In this document: piece by piece, positions 50,059-58,258 of the stretch
Position numbering within the stretch: the stretch's first letter is position 1
Layout of the letters: each line of letters starts with the position of its first letter
Source of the DNA: Methanomassiliicoccus sp.
GTDB lineage: Archaea > Thermoplasmatota > Thermoplasmata > Methanomassiliicoccales > Methanomassiliicoccaceae
Direction: 5' to 3'
DNA length: 64,000 bases
Assembly: GCA_018262895.1 (NCBI GenBank)
Contig: JADFDJ010000006.1
Location: forward strand, 62,001 to 126,000
Notes under the pieces: model-generated
Database searches by the model: none
What the model saw: only the letters and a program-made list of their open reading frames with translations
Told to the model about the DNA's origin: nothing
Program-made: the position numbers and the translations under genes

Positions 50059-51255
50059 ATGACGGCCCGTTTGTATCTCTCCGATCCCTATTGCCAGGAG
50101 TTCGAAGCCGTGGTCACCGAGGTAAGGGGTGATTGGCTCGTTCTAGATCGGACCGCGTTCTATCCAGGGGGAGGGGGTCAGGTCGCTGATGCCGGAACGA
50201 TCTCTGACCTGCCTGTTGTTGAGGTGAGGAAAGAGGGTGATCTTATAATGCACCGGGTACCCGGGCACGGAAGGAGCGTCGGGGATGCTGTGATCGGTAA
50301 GATCGACTGGGCCCGACGCTATGAGCTGATGAAGGGTCACACAGGCGAGCACCTGCTGTTCTCCCAGCTCTCGCGACTGTGTCCGGACCTGCACCTGGTC
50401 AAGATATCCATCACTCCGGAAAGGAAATCGCTGATGGTCAATGGTCCCTTGGACTGGAGCGTGGTCGCACAGGCCGAGCGGCAGGCGCAGGAGGCCATCG
50501 AATCCTGCTTGGAGATAAAAGAGAGGATTGTAAGCAGGGACGATCCCCTTCTATCGGAGTCCCGGGTCAAGCTTGAGCGAATCCAGGAGGATGATGTCAG
50601 GATCATCGAGATCGGTGACGTTGACAGAGCTGCGTGCGCAGGGGTCCATGTTCACAATACCAAAGAGCTTGGCATGATCCTGGTGCCGTCGCTGACCTCG
50701 GCCCACCCCGTCGCGGATCTGGAGGTGGAGTTCGAAGTGGGGGATAAGGCGATCAGGAAAGCTATGGACCTCTCAGTGGCTGCTCTTGGTGCCTCAGATG
50801 CCCTTGGATCTCGTCCGCAGGACCTCATCAGCGCATTGGAGAACCTGCTGCGAGAAAATGAGAGGCGTAAGGCGACGATCAAGCATTATGAGATGAAGGC
50901 GCTGGCCGACCTGGTACCATCCAATATTCAAGGGACCAGGCTATACTCTGGGCTGTTCGAGAACATGGACAAAAAGGCGCTCATTGACGCCGCCAACAGG
51001 TTGGTGAAGGAGCCCTCGGTATGTGTGCTTGGCTCTGCGGGCGATAACTTCATGCTCGTCATCGCCTGTCATCCAGATATAAGGGTGGACTGCGCTTCCA
51101 TATTGAAGAGGACCTTGGAGATGGTGGGCGGAAAGGGGGGAGGGAAGGCCACATTCGCCACTGGCGGGGTCCAAGGAAGGGATCAGGCGGAGAGATGTAT
51201 GTCTAATTCTATAGCGGAAGCTATAAAGGAAATTGAGAGAAATATGCACATTTAA
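50059..51255 (+). CDS. alaX: Alanyl-tRNA editing protein AlaX, long form with DHHA1 domain
   Basis: Hydrolyses mischarged Ser-tRNA(Ala) or Gly-tRNA(Ala) in trans. The 398-residue protein has the editing domain of AlaRS: FYPGGGGQVADAG, the zinc motif HTGEHLL and CAGVHVHNT. A coiled helical stretch follows, and then a DHHA1 domain with GGKGGGKATFATGG. It lacks the aminoacylation domain, so it is not AlaRS. ATG 50059 (MTARLYLSDPYCQEF) is the family start. It lies between the lrp and glnA genes. Confidence 0.9.
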   Translation: MTARLYLSDPYCQEFEAVVTEVRGDWLVLDRTAFYPGGGGQVADAGTISDLPVVEVRKEGDLIMHRVPGHGRSVGDAVIGKIDWARRYELMKGHTGEHLLFSQLSRLCPDLHLVKISITPERKSLMVNGPLDWSVVAQAERQAQEAIESCLEIKERIVSRDDPLLSESRVKLERIQEDDVRIIEIGDVDRAACAGVHVHNTKELGMILVPSLTSAHPVADLEVEFEVGDKAIRKAMDLSVAALGASDALGSRPQDLISALENLLRENERRKATIKHYEMKALADLVPSNIQGTRLYSGLFENMDKKALIDAANRLVKEPSVCVLGSAGDNFMLVIACHPDIRVDCASILKRTLEMVGGKGGGKATFATGGVQGRDQAERCMSNSIAEAIKEIERNMHI

Positions 51256-51257
51256 TC

Positions 51258-51311
51258 GACAAATGTACACACATTAACAACATTATTAGAAAAACATTTA
51301 ATAAGTTGTTA
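51258..51311 (+). promoter_or_regulatory. glnA promoter with Lrp-like box and imperfect inverted repeat
   Basis: GACAAATGT (51258-51266) matches the lrp promoter. TAACAAC (51275-51281) with TTATTA (51283-51288) pairs with TAATAA (51299-51304) and GTTGTTA (51305-51311), giving 13-base arms with one bulged base. The right arm covers the TATA box TTTAATAA near 51297-51304, which would give a short-leader or leaderless glnA transcript. It does not fit the NrpR-type operator GGAA-N6-TTCC. Confidence 0.5.
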
Positions 51312-51326
51312 CCTATCCCCCCAATT

Positions 51327-52673
51327 ATGGCAGCCAACCATGATTATTCGAAAGAGGACATCCTCAGGATCGTCAAAGACAGGGAGATCAAGTTCATCGA
51401 GATGCAGTTCTCTGACATACTGGGAACGATCAAGACAGTCGCCATCCCTTCCTCGAACCTCGAGAAGGCGCTTGATGAGGGGGTCTTCATCGACGGTTCT
51501 TCCATCCTAGGCTATGCCACGATCGAGGAATCGGACATGAGGGCCACACCGATCCTTAACTCGTTCCAAATATATCCTTGGACCTGCAGTGGGCGCCTGA
51601 GGACGGCCCGCCTGTTCTGCCAGATCTTCGATCACTCGGAGAACAGGTTCAAGGGCGATCCCCGCTGGGTGCTGGAAAAAATGGCCGATAAGGCCAAAGA
51701 AAAGGGCTACATATGCAACCTTGGTCCCGAGTTCGAGTTCTTCCTGTTCAACCTGGACGCCCAAGGGAACCCTACTGCTGCCCCGTCTGATTATGCCGGG
51801 TACTTCGATCTCATGGCCCTAGACAAGGGGGAGATGGTCAGGAAGGAGACGATGCTGAATCTGGACGAGATGGGCTTTGACACCGAGGCCTCCCATCACG
51901 AGGTCGCCCCCGGCCAGCACGAAGTGGACATGAGGTACAACGACGCCCTCACGGTCGCGGACCGCCTTATGACGTTCAAGCTCGCGGTTAAGACCATAGC
52001 TCTCCAGCATGGTCAGTTCGCGAGCTTCATGCCCAAGCCCCTGTTCGGCCAGAACGGTTCAGGGATGCACGTGCACCAGAGCCTGGCATTCATGAATGGC
52101 AAGAACGCCTTCGACGACCCTGATGGCGAGTTTGGCCTCAGCGATACCGCTATGTATTACCTCGGCGGTCTGCTCAGCCACGCCAAGGAGATATGCGCGA
52201 TCATCAATTCCAACGTTAACTCCTTCAAGCGTCTGGTTCCAGGCTATGAGGCTCCCTGCTACATCTCCTGGGCCAATATGAACCGGTCTGCGCTGATAAG
52301 GGTCCCTGCAGGCAGGGGTGTAAAGGCAAGGATGGAGATGCGTAACCCTGACCCGGCTGGTAACCCCTATCTCCAGTTCGCGATGATGATCGCGGCTGGC
52401 CTCGACGGTATTGAGAACAAAATCATGCCTCCTGAGCCCGTGGAGAAGGACATCTTTGGCATGGATAAGAGCGAGAAGATGAGCTTTGGTATCGAGTCGC
52501 TGCCCGAGAACCTTGGGGCTGCCCTGGAAGTGATGTCCCAGAGCGAGCTTGTCCGGAAAACACTAGGTGACCACGTCTTCAACCACTACCTCAAGATCAA
52601 AGGGGATGAGTGGGACAATTACAGGACCCATGTCACGGACTGGGAGCTCCAGAGGTACCTCCACGTTCTCTGA
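51327..52673 (+). CDS. glnA: Glutamine synthetase, type I
   Basis: Makes glutamine from glutamate, ammonia and ATP, and is the main route of ammonia assimilation. The 448-residue protein has the usual GSI motifs: DGSSILGYATIEESD, EFEFFLF, NGSGMHVHQSL (ATP and glutamate binding), KRLVPGYEAPCYISWA and RMEMRNPDPAGNPYLQFA. ATG 51327 was chosen since the TATA box lies about 25 bases before it. It is of the GSI-alpha kind, which has no adenylylation loop as far as I can see. A hairpin and a decayed second glnA follow. Confidence 0.95.
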   Translation: MAANHDYSKEDILRIVKDREIKFIEMQFSDILGTIKTVAIPSSNLEKALDEGVFIDGSSILGYATIEESDMRATPILNSFQIYPWTCSGRLRTARLFCQIFDHSENRFKGDPRWVLEKMADKAKEKGYICNLGPEFEFFLFNLDAQGNPTAAPSDYAGYFDLMALDKGEMVRKETMLNLDEMGFDTEASHHEVAPGQHEVDMRYNDALTVADRLMTFKLAVKTIALQHGQFASFMPKPLFGQNGSGMHVHQSLAFMNGKNAFDDPDGEFGLSDTAMYYLGGLLSHAKEICAIINSNVNSFKRLVPGYEAPCYISWANMNRSALIRVPAGRGVKARMEMRNPDPAGNPYLQFAMMIAAGLDGIENKIMPPEPVEKDIFGMDKSEKMSFGIESLPENLGAALEVMSQSELVRKTLGDHVFNHYLKIKGDEWDNYRTHVTDWELQRYLHVL

Positions 52674-52708
52674 GGCCCCCATAAAACACCTTCCCCCCTT
52701 TCAACGGG

Positions 52709-52733
52709 TTTAGGGGCTAATCGTTCCCCTAAA
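52709..52733. other. Inverted repeat downstream of glnA
   Basis: TTTAGGGG (52709-52716) and CCCCTAAA (52726-52733) form a perfect eight-base stem with a nine-base loop 36 bases after the glnA stop. It could end or stabilise the glnA transcript. No T run follows. Confidence 0.4.
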
Positions 52734-52781
52734 GGCTGCCTAACAACAAACCAAAAAGGCCTCACCGAAATTGGTCCAATC

Positions 52782-53305
52782 TTCCAGCTCGGAATCGGTT
52801 TCGATGGGTCCAATTATGGCTATGCTCCGGTAGAGAAGAGCGACAAGGTTTCCATCCCCGACATACCTCGATGGCTGTGGATCCGTTCGCGGAGAACCTT
52901 GCCGTCAGCATGATCGGCGATGAGATGGTCTTGGGAAGGAGACCAAGCGCTTCGAGCTGTGGAACCCTGATGCGACCTGCAACCCGTACTTCGCCTACTC
53001 CGCGATCCTCATGGCCGGTATCGATGGCATAGTGAACAAGGATAGATCCGGCCGACTATAACTGGGGGCCGTTCGATTTCAACCTCTACAACTTGAGCGA
53101 GGAGGAGAAGGGGAAGATCCAGGGTCTGCCGAGGACGCTCTCTGAGACTCTCGACGCTCTAGAAAAGGATCGCGACTACCTCACAAGGGGCGGGGTATTC
53201 CCCGAGGAGCTCTTGCAGCATTGGATCAAGAAGAAGCGCAAAGAGTCTGAAGAGATCGAGCGTATCTCCCATCCGGCAGAGTACACGAGATACTACGACC
53301 TGTGA
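52782..53305 (+). pseudogene. Remnant of a second glutamine synthetase gene, different subtype
   Basis: Scattered reading-frame pieces of a glutamine synthetase lie in GS order. GIGFDGSNYGYAPVEKSDK begins near 52792, followed after a frameshift by AVDPFAENLAVSMIGDEM near 52873. A large internal deletion joins it to TKRFELWNPDATCNPYFAYS near 52945, where the active-site RPPDA is now NPDA. After an extra base near 53041 comes the open part 53093-53305 (LSEEEKGKIQGLPRTLSETL, GGVFPEELLQHWIKKKRKE, HPAEYTRYYDL). This C-terminus is a type unlike the intact glnA beside it. It cannot make an enzyme. Confidence 0.85.
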
Positions 53306-53396
53306 GCGGATCAAAGGCCGAGCTACGGGCAACAATGTAACAGGCCAGCTTGGCGATCTCGATTGCTAACTCTGGCATCGGCTCGGTCCTCCTTCC

Positions 53397-53403
53397 TTTT
53401 TTT
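53397..53403 (+). terminator. Poly-T run after the glnA remnant
   Basis: T7 on the plus strand in a pyrimidine-rich stretch about 92 bases after the remnant's last codon, and about 150 bases before nac. It could end transcription from glnA. The rest of 53306-53550 shows no gene, only the AT-rich nac promoter (CATTTAACTACC near 53513). Confidence 0.45.
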
Positions 53404-53550
53404 CAGGCAATGGTTTAGATACTCAGAGATGGTGGCAATAAAACATAATTTCGATATTGAGCAAGGCCTCGGAAGCAGGAACCATCCGCTGACCGATGCC
53501 ACATGCCGAAAACATTTAACTACCTTGGATTTATCACAATAAGCGTTACC

Positions 53551-53925
53551 ATGATGCCAGGGATGAGGGGTGTTAATCCCCGCCAAATGAAGCAGGCCAT
53601 GAAGCGGATGGGCATCTCCACTGAGGATCTCCAGGGTGTGGAGGAGGTCATCATCCGCACTCGGGATAAGGAGTATGTCATACGTGATGCTGCCGTCACC
53701 ATCATGGAAGTGCAGGGTCAGAAGACATTTCAGGTGATCGGAGAGGCCACTGTCTCGCCGAGATCTGCCACGCCCGCCAGCAAACCTGCGGAAGCGTCCC
53801 TGCCGGAAGAGGATATCGAACTTGTCATGGGGCAGACCGGATGCTCTCGGGAACAGGCAATGAAGGCCCTGAAGGACAGCGGCGGGCAACCGGCCGAAGC
53901 GATCCTCAACATAATGTCATCGTGA
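53551..53925 (+). CDS. nac: Nascent polypeptide-associated complex protein
   Basis: Archaeal NAC, a ribosome-associated homodimer that contacts emerging chains. The protein has 124 residues: N-terminal PGMRGVNPRQMKQAMKRMGI, a NAC beta-barrel (EEVIIRTRDKEYVIRDAAVT to KTFQVIGEA) and a C-terminal UBA domain (EEDIELVMGQTGCSREQAMK ALKDSGG). ATG 53551 or 53554 starts it; an AT-rich TATA element lies 30-40 bases upstream. hypC follows seven bases later. Confidence 0.93.
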   Translation: MMPGMRGVNPRQMKQAMKRMGISTEDLQGVEEVIIRTRDKEYVIRDAAVTIMEVQGQKTFQVIGEATVSPRSATPASKPAEASLPEEDIELVMGQTGCSREQAMKALKDSGGQPAEAILNIMSS

Positions 53926-53932
53926 GGTTTAC

Positions 53933-54157
53933 ATGTGCTTAGCTGTACCCGGTAAAGTAACGTCCATCGATGGTAACCAGGCCGATGTGGACTTTGGCGG
54001 TGTGGTAAGGAAGGTCAACGTTTCCCTGGTGGAAGCGACCGTAGGTGAATGGGTCGTGGTCCATGCCGGCTTTGCCATAGAGAAGATGGACGAAGAAGAG
54101 GCCAAGGAGACGCTGGAGCTTTGGAACGACCTCCTTGACCAAGAGGAAGAACTGTAG
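53933..54157 (+). CDS. hypC: Hydrogenase maturation factor HypC
   Basis: A 74-residue HypC/HupF chaperone. The N-terminal MCLAVPGKVTSIDGNQADVD holds the invariant Cys2 that binds the Fe(CN)2CO unit during [NiFe]-hydrogenase assembly. It implies one or more [NiFe] hydrogenases elsewhere in the genome, in keeping with H2-dependent methanogenesis. It lies seven bases after nac and may be cotranscribed. No other hyp gene is nearby. Confidence 0.94.
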   Translation: MCLAVPGKVTSIDGNQADVDFGGVVRKVNVSLVEATVGEWVVVHAGFAIEKMDEEEAKETLELWNDLLDQEEEL

Positions 54158-54188
54158 GAAGGCCTTAGCCCTCCTTCTAATGAATTTT

Positions 54189-54917
54189 CTAGCTCAGCTT
54201 TGACTTGGGGCACACCGAGATGCATCGGCCACATGCCTTCTCTGGGCGGGAGCCGTCCCCTATCAGCGCTTTCTCATACCTTCCGCATTTTGCCCAATCG
54301 ATGACCTGTTCTCTATCTTCTGGGTGATATCTGAACTCCGGCGGCCCTACCAGTGAGTTGGTGGGGCATTCGTCGATGCACAATGTGCAATCCCCGCATT
54401 GACATTCAAGCGGTGCAGGGTTCTCAACAATGGACATGTTCGTCAACACCGTGCCCATCCTGAAGCGGGGTCCGTGCTCCTCTGTGATGAGCAGACCGTT
54501 CTTCCCGATCCAACCGATCCCGGATAGATATGCCACGGCCTTGTGGGAGATGGGACCCAGCAGCTTCTCCGGGACCACCCTTTCGGCCGGGTCCACGAAA
54601 CGTGCCTGGAAGCCTGCCGAGGTAAGCGATTCCGCGATCTGAGCTCCGATCTGCTTCAGCTTCTTGTTGCACTGCTTGTATGCCTCTCTCATGTCCTCAC
54701 TGGGCGATTTCAATGAGGCCATGGCTGCGGCGGGAGGGATCTCCACGGCGAAGGAGACCGCGCTAGGATAATCAAGCGTTGAAGGGTCGCCGACCTGCAG
54801 GTCCTGCAGGGAACGTATGTCCGCGCAACCGAACCTGAACGCTCCGCCCGAGAGCGCTATCTGGCCTATCTGCTCCTGGAGGCCCGGGAAAGGCTCCTTC
54901 GTGGAATATGAGGTCAT
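54189..54917 (-). CDS. QueG-like 4Fe-4S double-cluster protein
   Basis: A 242-residue protein related to epoxyqueuosine reductase QueG. The corrinoid-type N-terminal domain is reduced, and two [4Fe-4S] motifs are seen in the second half: CQCGDCTLCIDECP and CGRCISVCP. SHKAVAYLSGIGWIGKNGLL is the conserved QueG-like stretch. Short relatives of this kind are frequent in methanogens and need not act on queuosine. Archaea use archaeosine instead, so the true role is open. Confidence 0.75.
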   Translation of the reverse strand: MTSYSTKEPFPGLQEQIGQIALSGGAFRFGCADIRSLQDLQVGDPSTLDYPSAVSFAVEIPPAAAMASLKSPSEDMREAYKQCNKKLKQIGAQIAESLTSAGFQARFVDPAERVVPEKLLGPISHKAVAYLSGIGWIGKNGLLITEEHGPRFRMGTVLTNMSIVENPAPLECQCGDCTLCIDECPTNSLVGPPEFRYHPEDREQVIDWAKCGRYEKALIGDGSRPEKACGRCISVCPKSKLS

Positions 54918-54948
54918 GCTTAAAGCAACCCCAGCTCGATATTCAAAA

Positions 54949-55070
54949 CTTTCACCTGATTAGAAGTTCTCCGGCGATACGGGATTGGTGAAAGAGAGGG
55001 TAGAGGCGAGCTTGCTCGTGCGTCATGATGCATGAGGTCGATAGCGAAGCGGGAGCATCGCAGAGGACCT
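54949..55070. other. Intergenic segment with two hairpins
   Basis: CTTTCACC (54949-54956) pairs with GGTGAAAG (54987-54994) across a 30-base loop. A second hairpin joins AGGTC (55035-55039) and CGAT (55039-55042) with ATCG (55057-55060) and GACCT (55066-55070). The segment lies between divergent genes. It may be a small RNA or a double operator. No open frame is supported. Confidence 0.35.
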
Positions 55071-55122
55071 AAGGGCACATGAAGATTTATTTAGTTGAGA
55101 TGAGGATTTCACGGTGTTAATC

Positions 55123-55836
55123 ATGGTCGACTATGAAGCATGCTCAAAGAGAATGGTGGAGATACTTGGCCTGAAGAACGAACCGGTGGCGATCAAACTG
55201 ATCAAGAAGGGAGAGCCCCTGCCGGAGGGGGTCCCCGAACCGGAGAAGAACCTTCGGCATTGTCAATCTATCATGAAGGCCCGGAAGGGGGAGTGCATTC
55301 TCATGCCACATAACAAGCACGCCTGCCCGGTGGGCGCATCAGCCTTGGGCCTCGTACCGACACCGGAGAAGGTAGCCTCCGGACAGTTCCACTTCGCATT
55401 GGGCATGTTCGCTAGTGAGGAAGCCGCGAAGCATACCATGGAGGTGAGGCCGTCCCTAGAGCCAGGTAGCCTGGAAGCCACTCTGGTGTGCCCTCTCAGC
55501 AAGGTCAAGTTCGAGCCTGATGTCATCGTGGTCGTAGGCACCCCGGAGCAGCTGTACTGGCTGATGCCGGCCGCTTCCACGTATGACAAGGGCGGCAGAA
55601 TAACCATGCAGACGGCATCGTTCCAGGCGAGCTGCGTGGACTCCACCGTCCTCCCCTACACCACGGGCGTTCCCAATCTATCCATGGGGTGCTATGGCTG
55701 CCGCAGGTCCACCGACATCGCCCCCGAGGAGATGATGCTGGGGTTCAAGGCAGACCAGCTTCCGCACATAGTCGAGGTGCTTGAGAAACTACAGGAAAAG
55801 GCTATACCGTCCTGCCGGCAGGGGCAGGCAAAATAA
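55123..55836 (+). CDS. DUF169 family protein
   Basis: A 237-residue protein with the DUF169 pattern: GLKNEPVAIKLIKKGEPLPEGVP at the N-terminus, the Cys motifs FRHCQ-like LRHCQSIMKARKGECIL and KHACPVGASALGL, and GVPNLSMGCYGCRRSTDIAP near the C-terminus. The conserved Cys suggest a metal or cluster. The family is common in methanogens and anaerobes with no known reaction. ATG 55123 follows a TATA-like ATTTATTTA near 55085-55093. Confidence 0.85.
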   Translation: MVDYEACSKRMVEILGLKNEPVAIKLIKKGEPLPEGVPEPEKNLRHCQSIMKARKGECILMPHNKHACPVGASALGLVPTPEKVASGQFHFALGMFASEEAAKHTMEVRPSLEPGSLEATLVCPLSKVKFEPDVIVVVGTPEQLYWLMPAASTYDKGGRITMQTASFQASCVDSTVLPYTTGVPNLSMGCYGCRRSTDIAPEEMMLGFKADQLPHIVEVLEKLQEKAIPSCRQGQAK

Positions 55837-55899
55837 ACCTTTTTTATAAGCTCAAGAATATTGTTAAATGGAAAAGAAGGAAAGGGTGAGAGGGGGCTC

Positions 55900-56841
55900 T
55901 CACTGTTTGGACAGCTTGATCAGCTCTTCCCACTTCTTGTCGACGTTCTCCTGGAACTCGTCGGCCAGGTTCTTCCACTTGGGGTCGAGGAGATGCTTGA
56001 ACCGCCCCTGGGACTTTATCCAGTCCTGGATGGGGCGCTTCTCCTTGGTCCCCTCGGCGATGCGCTTGCTCTCCCCGGTGATCTTCCACTTCCCGTCCTG
56101 GAACTCGTAGAGGGGCCACAGGCATGTCTCCACCGCTAGCTTGGCGATCTCGATGGTCATCGCGGACTCGTGCCTCCATCCGCGGGGGCAGGGCGAGATC
56201 ACGTTGATGAAGGCGGGACCGTTGGCCTCGAAGCCCTTGGCGGACTTCTCTATCAGGTCCTTCCAGTTGTGAGGGGAGGCCTGGGCGGCATATGGGAGGT
56301 CATGGGCGGCGATGATCTTGGTGATGTCCTTGGGGAACTCCCTCTTGCCGGGGATGCACGTGCCGGAAGGACAGGTGGTCGTGGCCGCTCCCTTGCTGGT
56401 GGCGCCGCTCCTCTGTATGCCCGTGTTCATGTAGGCCTCGTTGTTGAGGCACACGAACAGGAACTGGTGACCCCTCTCGATGGCGCCGGATAGCGCCTGG
56501 AAGCCGATGTCATAGGTGGCACCGTCGCCCGCGAAGGCCACGAAGCGGATATCATCCTGAACCTTCCCCTTGCGCTTCAGGACGCGGTATGCGGACTCCA
56601 CGCCGGAGATCGTGGCCGCGGCGTTCTCGAAGGCGCTGTGGATCCATGGCACGTTCCAGGCGTTGTAGGGATAGCCGGAGGTGGAGACCTCGAAGCATCC
56701 CGTGGCGTTGGACACGACCACAGGCTTGTCGGTCCCGAGCAGTACCTGCTTGGCTATGATGGGTTCGGCGCAGCCTGCGCACAGGCGGTGCCCTTCGGTC
56801 AGCTTGACCGGAACGTCCGCCATCTCCTTTATCGAGATCAT
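55900..56841 (-). CDS. porB: Pyruvate:ferredoxin oxidoreductase subunit beta
   Basis: Thiamine-diphosphate-binding subunit, 313 residues. The N-terminal HRLCAGCAEPIIAKQVLL carries cluster Cys, GDGATYDIGFQALSGAIERG is the TPP/Mg motif, and NNEAYMNTGIQRSGATSKGA is typical of PorB. The enzyme interconverts pyruvate with acetyl-CoA and CO2. It is the last gene of porCDAB and overlaps porA (ATGA). The substrate call rests on the PorB-type motif and could include other 2-oxoacids. Confidence 0.92.
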   Translation of the reverse strand: MISIKEMADVPVKLTEGHRLCAGCAEPIIAKQVLLGTDKPVVVSNATGCFEVSTSGYPYNAWNVPWIHSAFENAAATISGVESAYRVLKRKGKVQDDIRFVAFAGDGATYDIGFQALSGAIERGHQFLFVCLNNEAYMNTGIQRSGATSKGAATTTCPSGTCIPGKREFPKDITKIIAAHDLPYAAQASPHNWKDLIEKSAKGFEANGPAFINVISPCPRGWRHESAMTIEIAKLAVETCLWPLYEFQDGKWKITGESKRIAEGTKEKRPIQDWIKSQGRFKHLLDPKWKNLADEFQENVDKKWEELIKLSKQ

Positions 56842-57998
56842 TGCTTAACCCCCAGGTAGTTGATGGTCTTGGCACTTCCAGACTCCAGCTGTTTGAAAAC
56901 TGTCTTGAGGTCCTCGACACCGACATCCCGGCCTCCGAGACCGTAGACATAGTTCACGGTGCGGGGATGGATGCGGTTCTCGAACTCCGCGGAGCGGATA
57001 TCGGCGAACAGGGGGCCGGAGGCACCGAAGCTTATTGCCCGGTCCATGACCGCCACGGCCTTCTTGCCCTCGGTGGCCTTGGCCACGTCCTGGTACGGGA
57101 ATGGGCGGAACACCCGCAGCTTAATGCAGCCGACCTTGTGACCCTCCTTCCTCAGGTCATCCACCACCGCTTTCATGGTACCGGCGGTGGAGCCCATGGC
57201 GATGGCCACGTAATCGGCGTCCTCGGTCCGGTAGGTCTCGATGAAGTCATAGTGGCGGCCGGTGACCTTCTCGAACTCCTGGGAGACCTCCTTGATCACG
57301 GGTAGAACATTGTTCATGGCCATGGCCTGCTGGTACTTGTGCTCGTAGTAGTACTCTGGCATGTCGAAGGGGCCGAAGGCGTGGGGCTCCTTGGTGTCAA
57401 GGAGAGGGTGGACCGCCTTGTACTCACCGACGAACTTCTTGACCTGCTCGTCGGTCATTGGGGTCAGGGACTCGATGGCGTGGGTGACGATGAACCCATC
57501 CAGGCAGTTCATGACCGGCAGGCGGACGTCCATGTGCTCAGCGATCCGGAAGGACATTATGGAGTTGTCGTAAGCTTCCTGCACATTCTCAGCGAAAAGC
57601 TGGACCCAGCCGCTATCCCTCGCGCCCATGGCGTCGGAGTGGTCGCAGTGGATGTTGATGGGTCCGGACAGGGCCCTGTTGGCAACCGTCATGACCACCG
57701 GGAGGCGCATGGAGGCAGCGATGTATAGCATCTCCCACATGAAAGCCAGACCGGCTGACGCAGTGGCGGTAACCGCTCGCGCCCCCGCGGCGCTGGCACC
57801 AATGCAGATGCTCATGGAGCTGTGCTCCGATTCCGAGCACACGTACTCGGTATCGACCTCTCCGTCGGCGACATAGTCGGAGAAAGCCTCCACGATGATG
57901 GTCTGTGGGGTGATAGGGTAAGATGCGCAGACATCCGGGTTGATCTGTTTCCACGATAGGGCGATCGCCTGGTCGCCGTTAACCGCTAATCTCTTCAT
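56838..57998 (-). CDS. porA: Pyruvate:ferredoxin oxidoreductase subunit alpha
   Basis: A 386-residue subunit with the pyrimidine-binding TPP domain (VCASYPITPQTIIVEAFSDY, SEHSSMSICIGASAAGARAV, TATASAGLAFMWEMLYIAAS) and a transketolase C-like domain (YVAIAMGSTAGTMKAVVDDL). ATG 57998 (MKRLAVNGDQA) follows GGAGGG and overlaps the porD stop. The chain belongs to the archaeal four-subunit type, order porC-porD-porA-porB. Confidence 0.94.
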   Translation of the reverse strand: MKRLAVNGDQAIALSWKQINPDVCASYPITPQTIIVEAFSDYVADGEVDTEYVCSESEHSSMSICIGASAAGARAVTATASAGLAFMWEMLYIAASMRLPVVMTVANRALSGPINIHCDHSDAMGARDSGWVQLFAENVQEAYDNSIMSFRIAEHMDVRLPVMNCLDGFIVTHAIESLTPMTDEQVKKFVGEYKAVHPLLDTKEPHAFGPFDMPEYYYEHKYQQAMAMNNVLPVIKEVSQEFEKVTGRHYDFIETYRTEDADYVAIAMGSTAGTMKAVVDDLRKEGHKVGCIKLRVFRPFPYQDVAKATEGKKAVAVMDRAISFGASGPLFADIRSAEFENRIHPRTVNYVYGLGGRDVGVEDLKTVFKQLESGSAKTINYLGVKQ

Positions 57999-58258
57999 TC
58001 CTTTCCCTCCTCGACCATAGTAATAGCTTTCTTGGGACACTGGTTGGCACATATTCCGCAGCCCTTGCAGTGCGAGTACCTGAACCCCTTCAGCTCCCCC
58101 TTCTCTACCAGGACGGAGTTGTCCGGACAGTACATCCAGCAAACCAGGCAGTTGATGCACTTGTCCTTGTCGACCACAGGGCGCATGGACCTCCACGAGC
58201 CGGTCTCATATTCCTTGGCAGTGCCGGGCTTCATAATCACTGAGATCCTCGCAGGCAT
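57995..58258 (-). CDS. porD: Pyruvate:ferredoxin oxidoreductase subunit delta
   Basis: An 87-residue ferredoxin-like subunit with two [4Fe-4S] motifs (CINCLVCWMYCP and CKGCGICANQCP). MRPVVDKDKC ahead of them is the usual PorD lead. It moves electrons from PorAB to ferredoxin. The start touches the porC stop and the stop overlaps porA by ATGA. Confidence 0.94.
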   Translation of the reverse strand: MPARISVIMKPGTAKEYETGSWRSMRPVVDKDKCINCLVCWMYCPDNSVLVEKGELKGFRYSHCKGCGICANQCPKKAITMVEEGKE

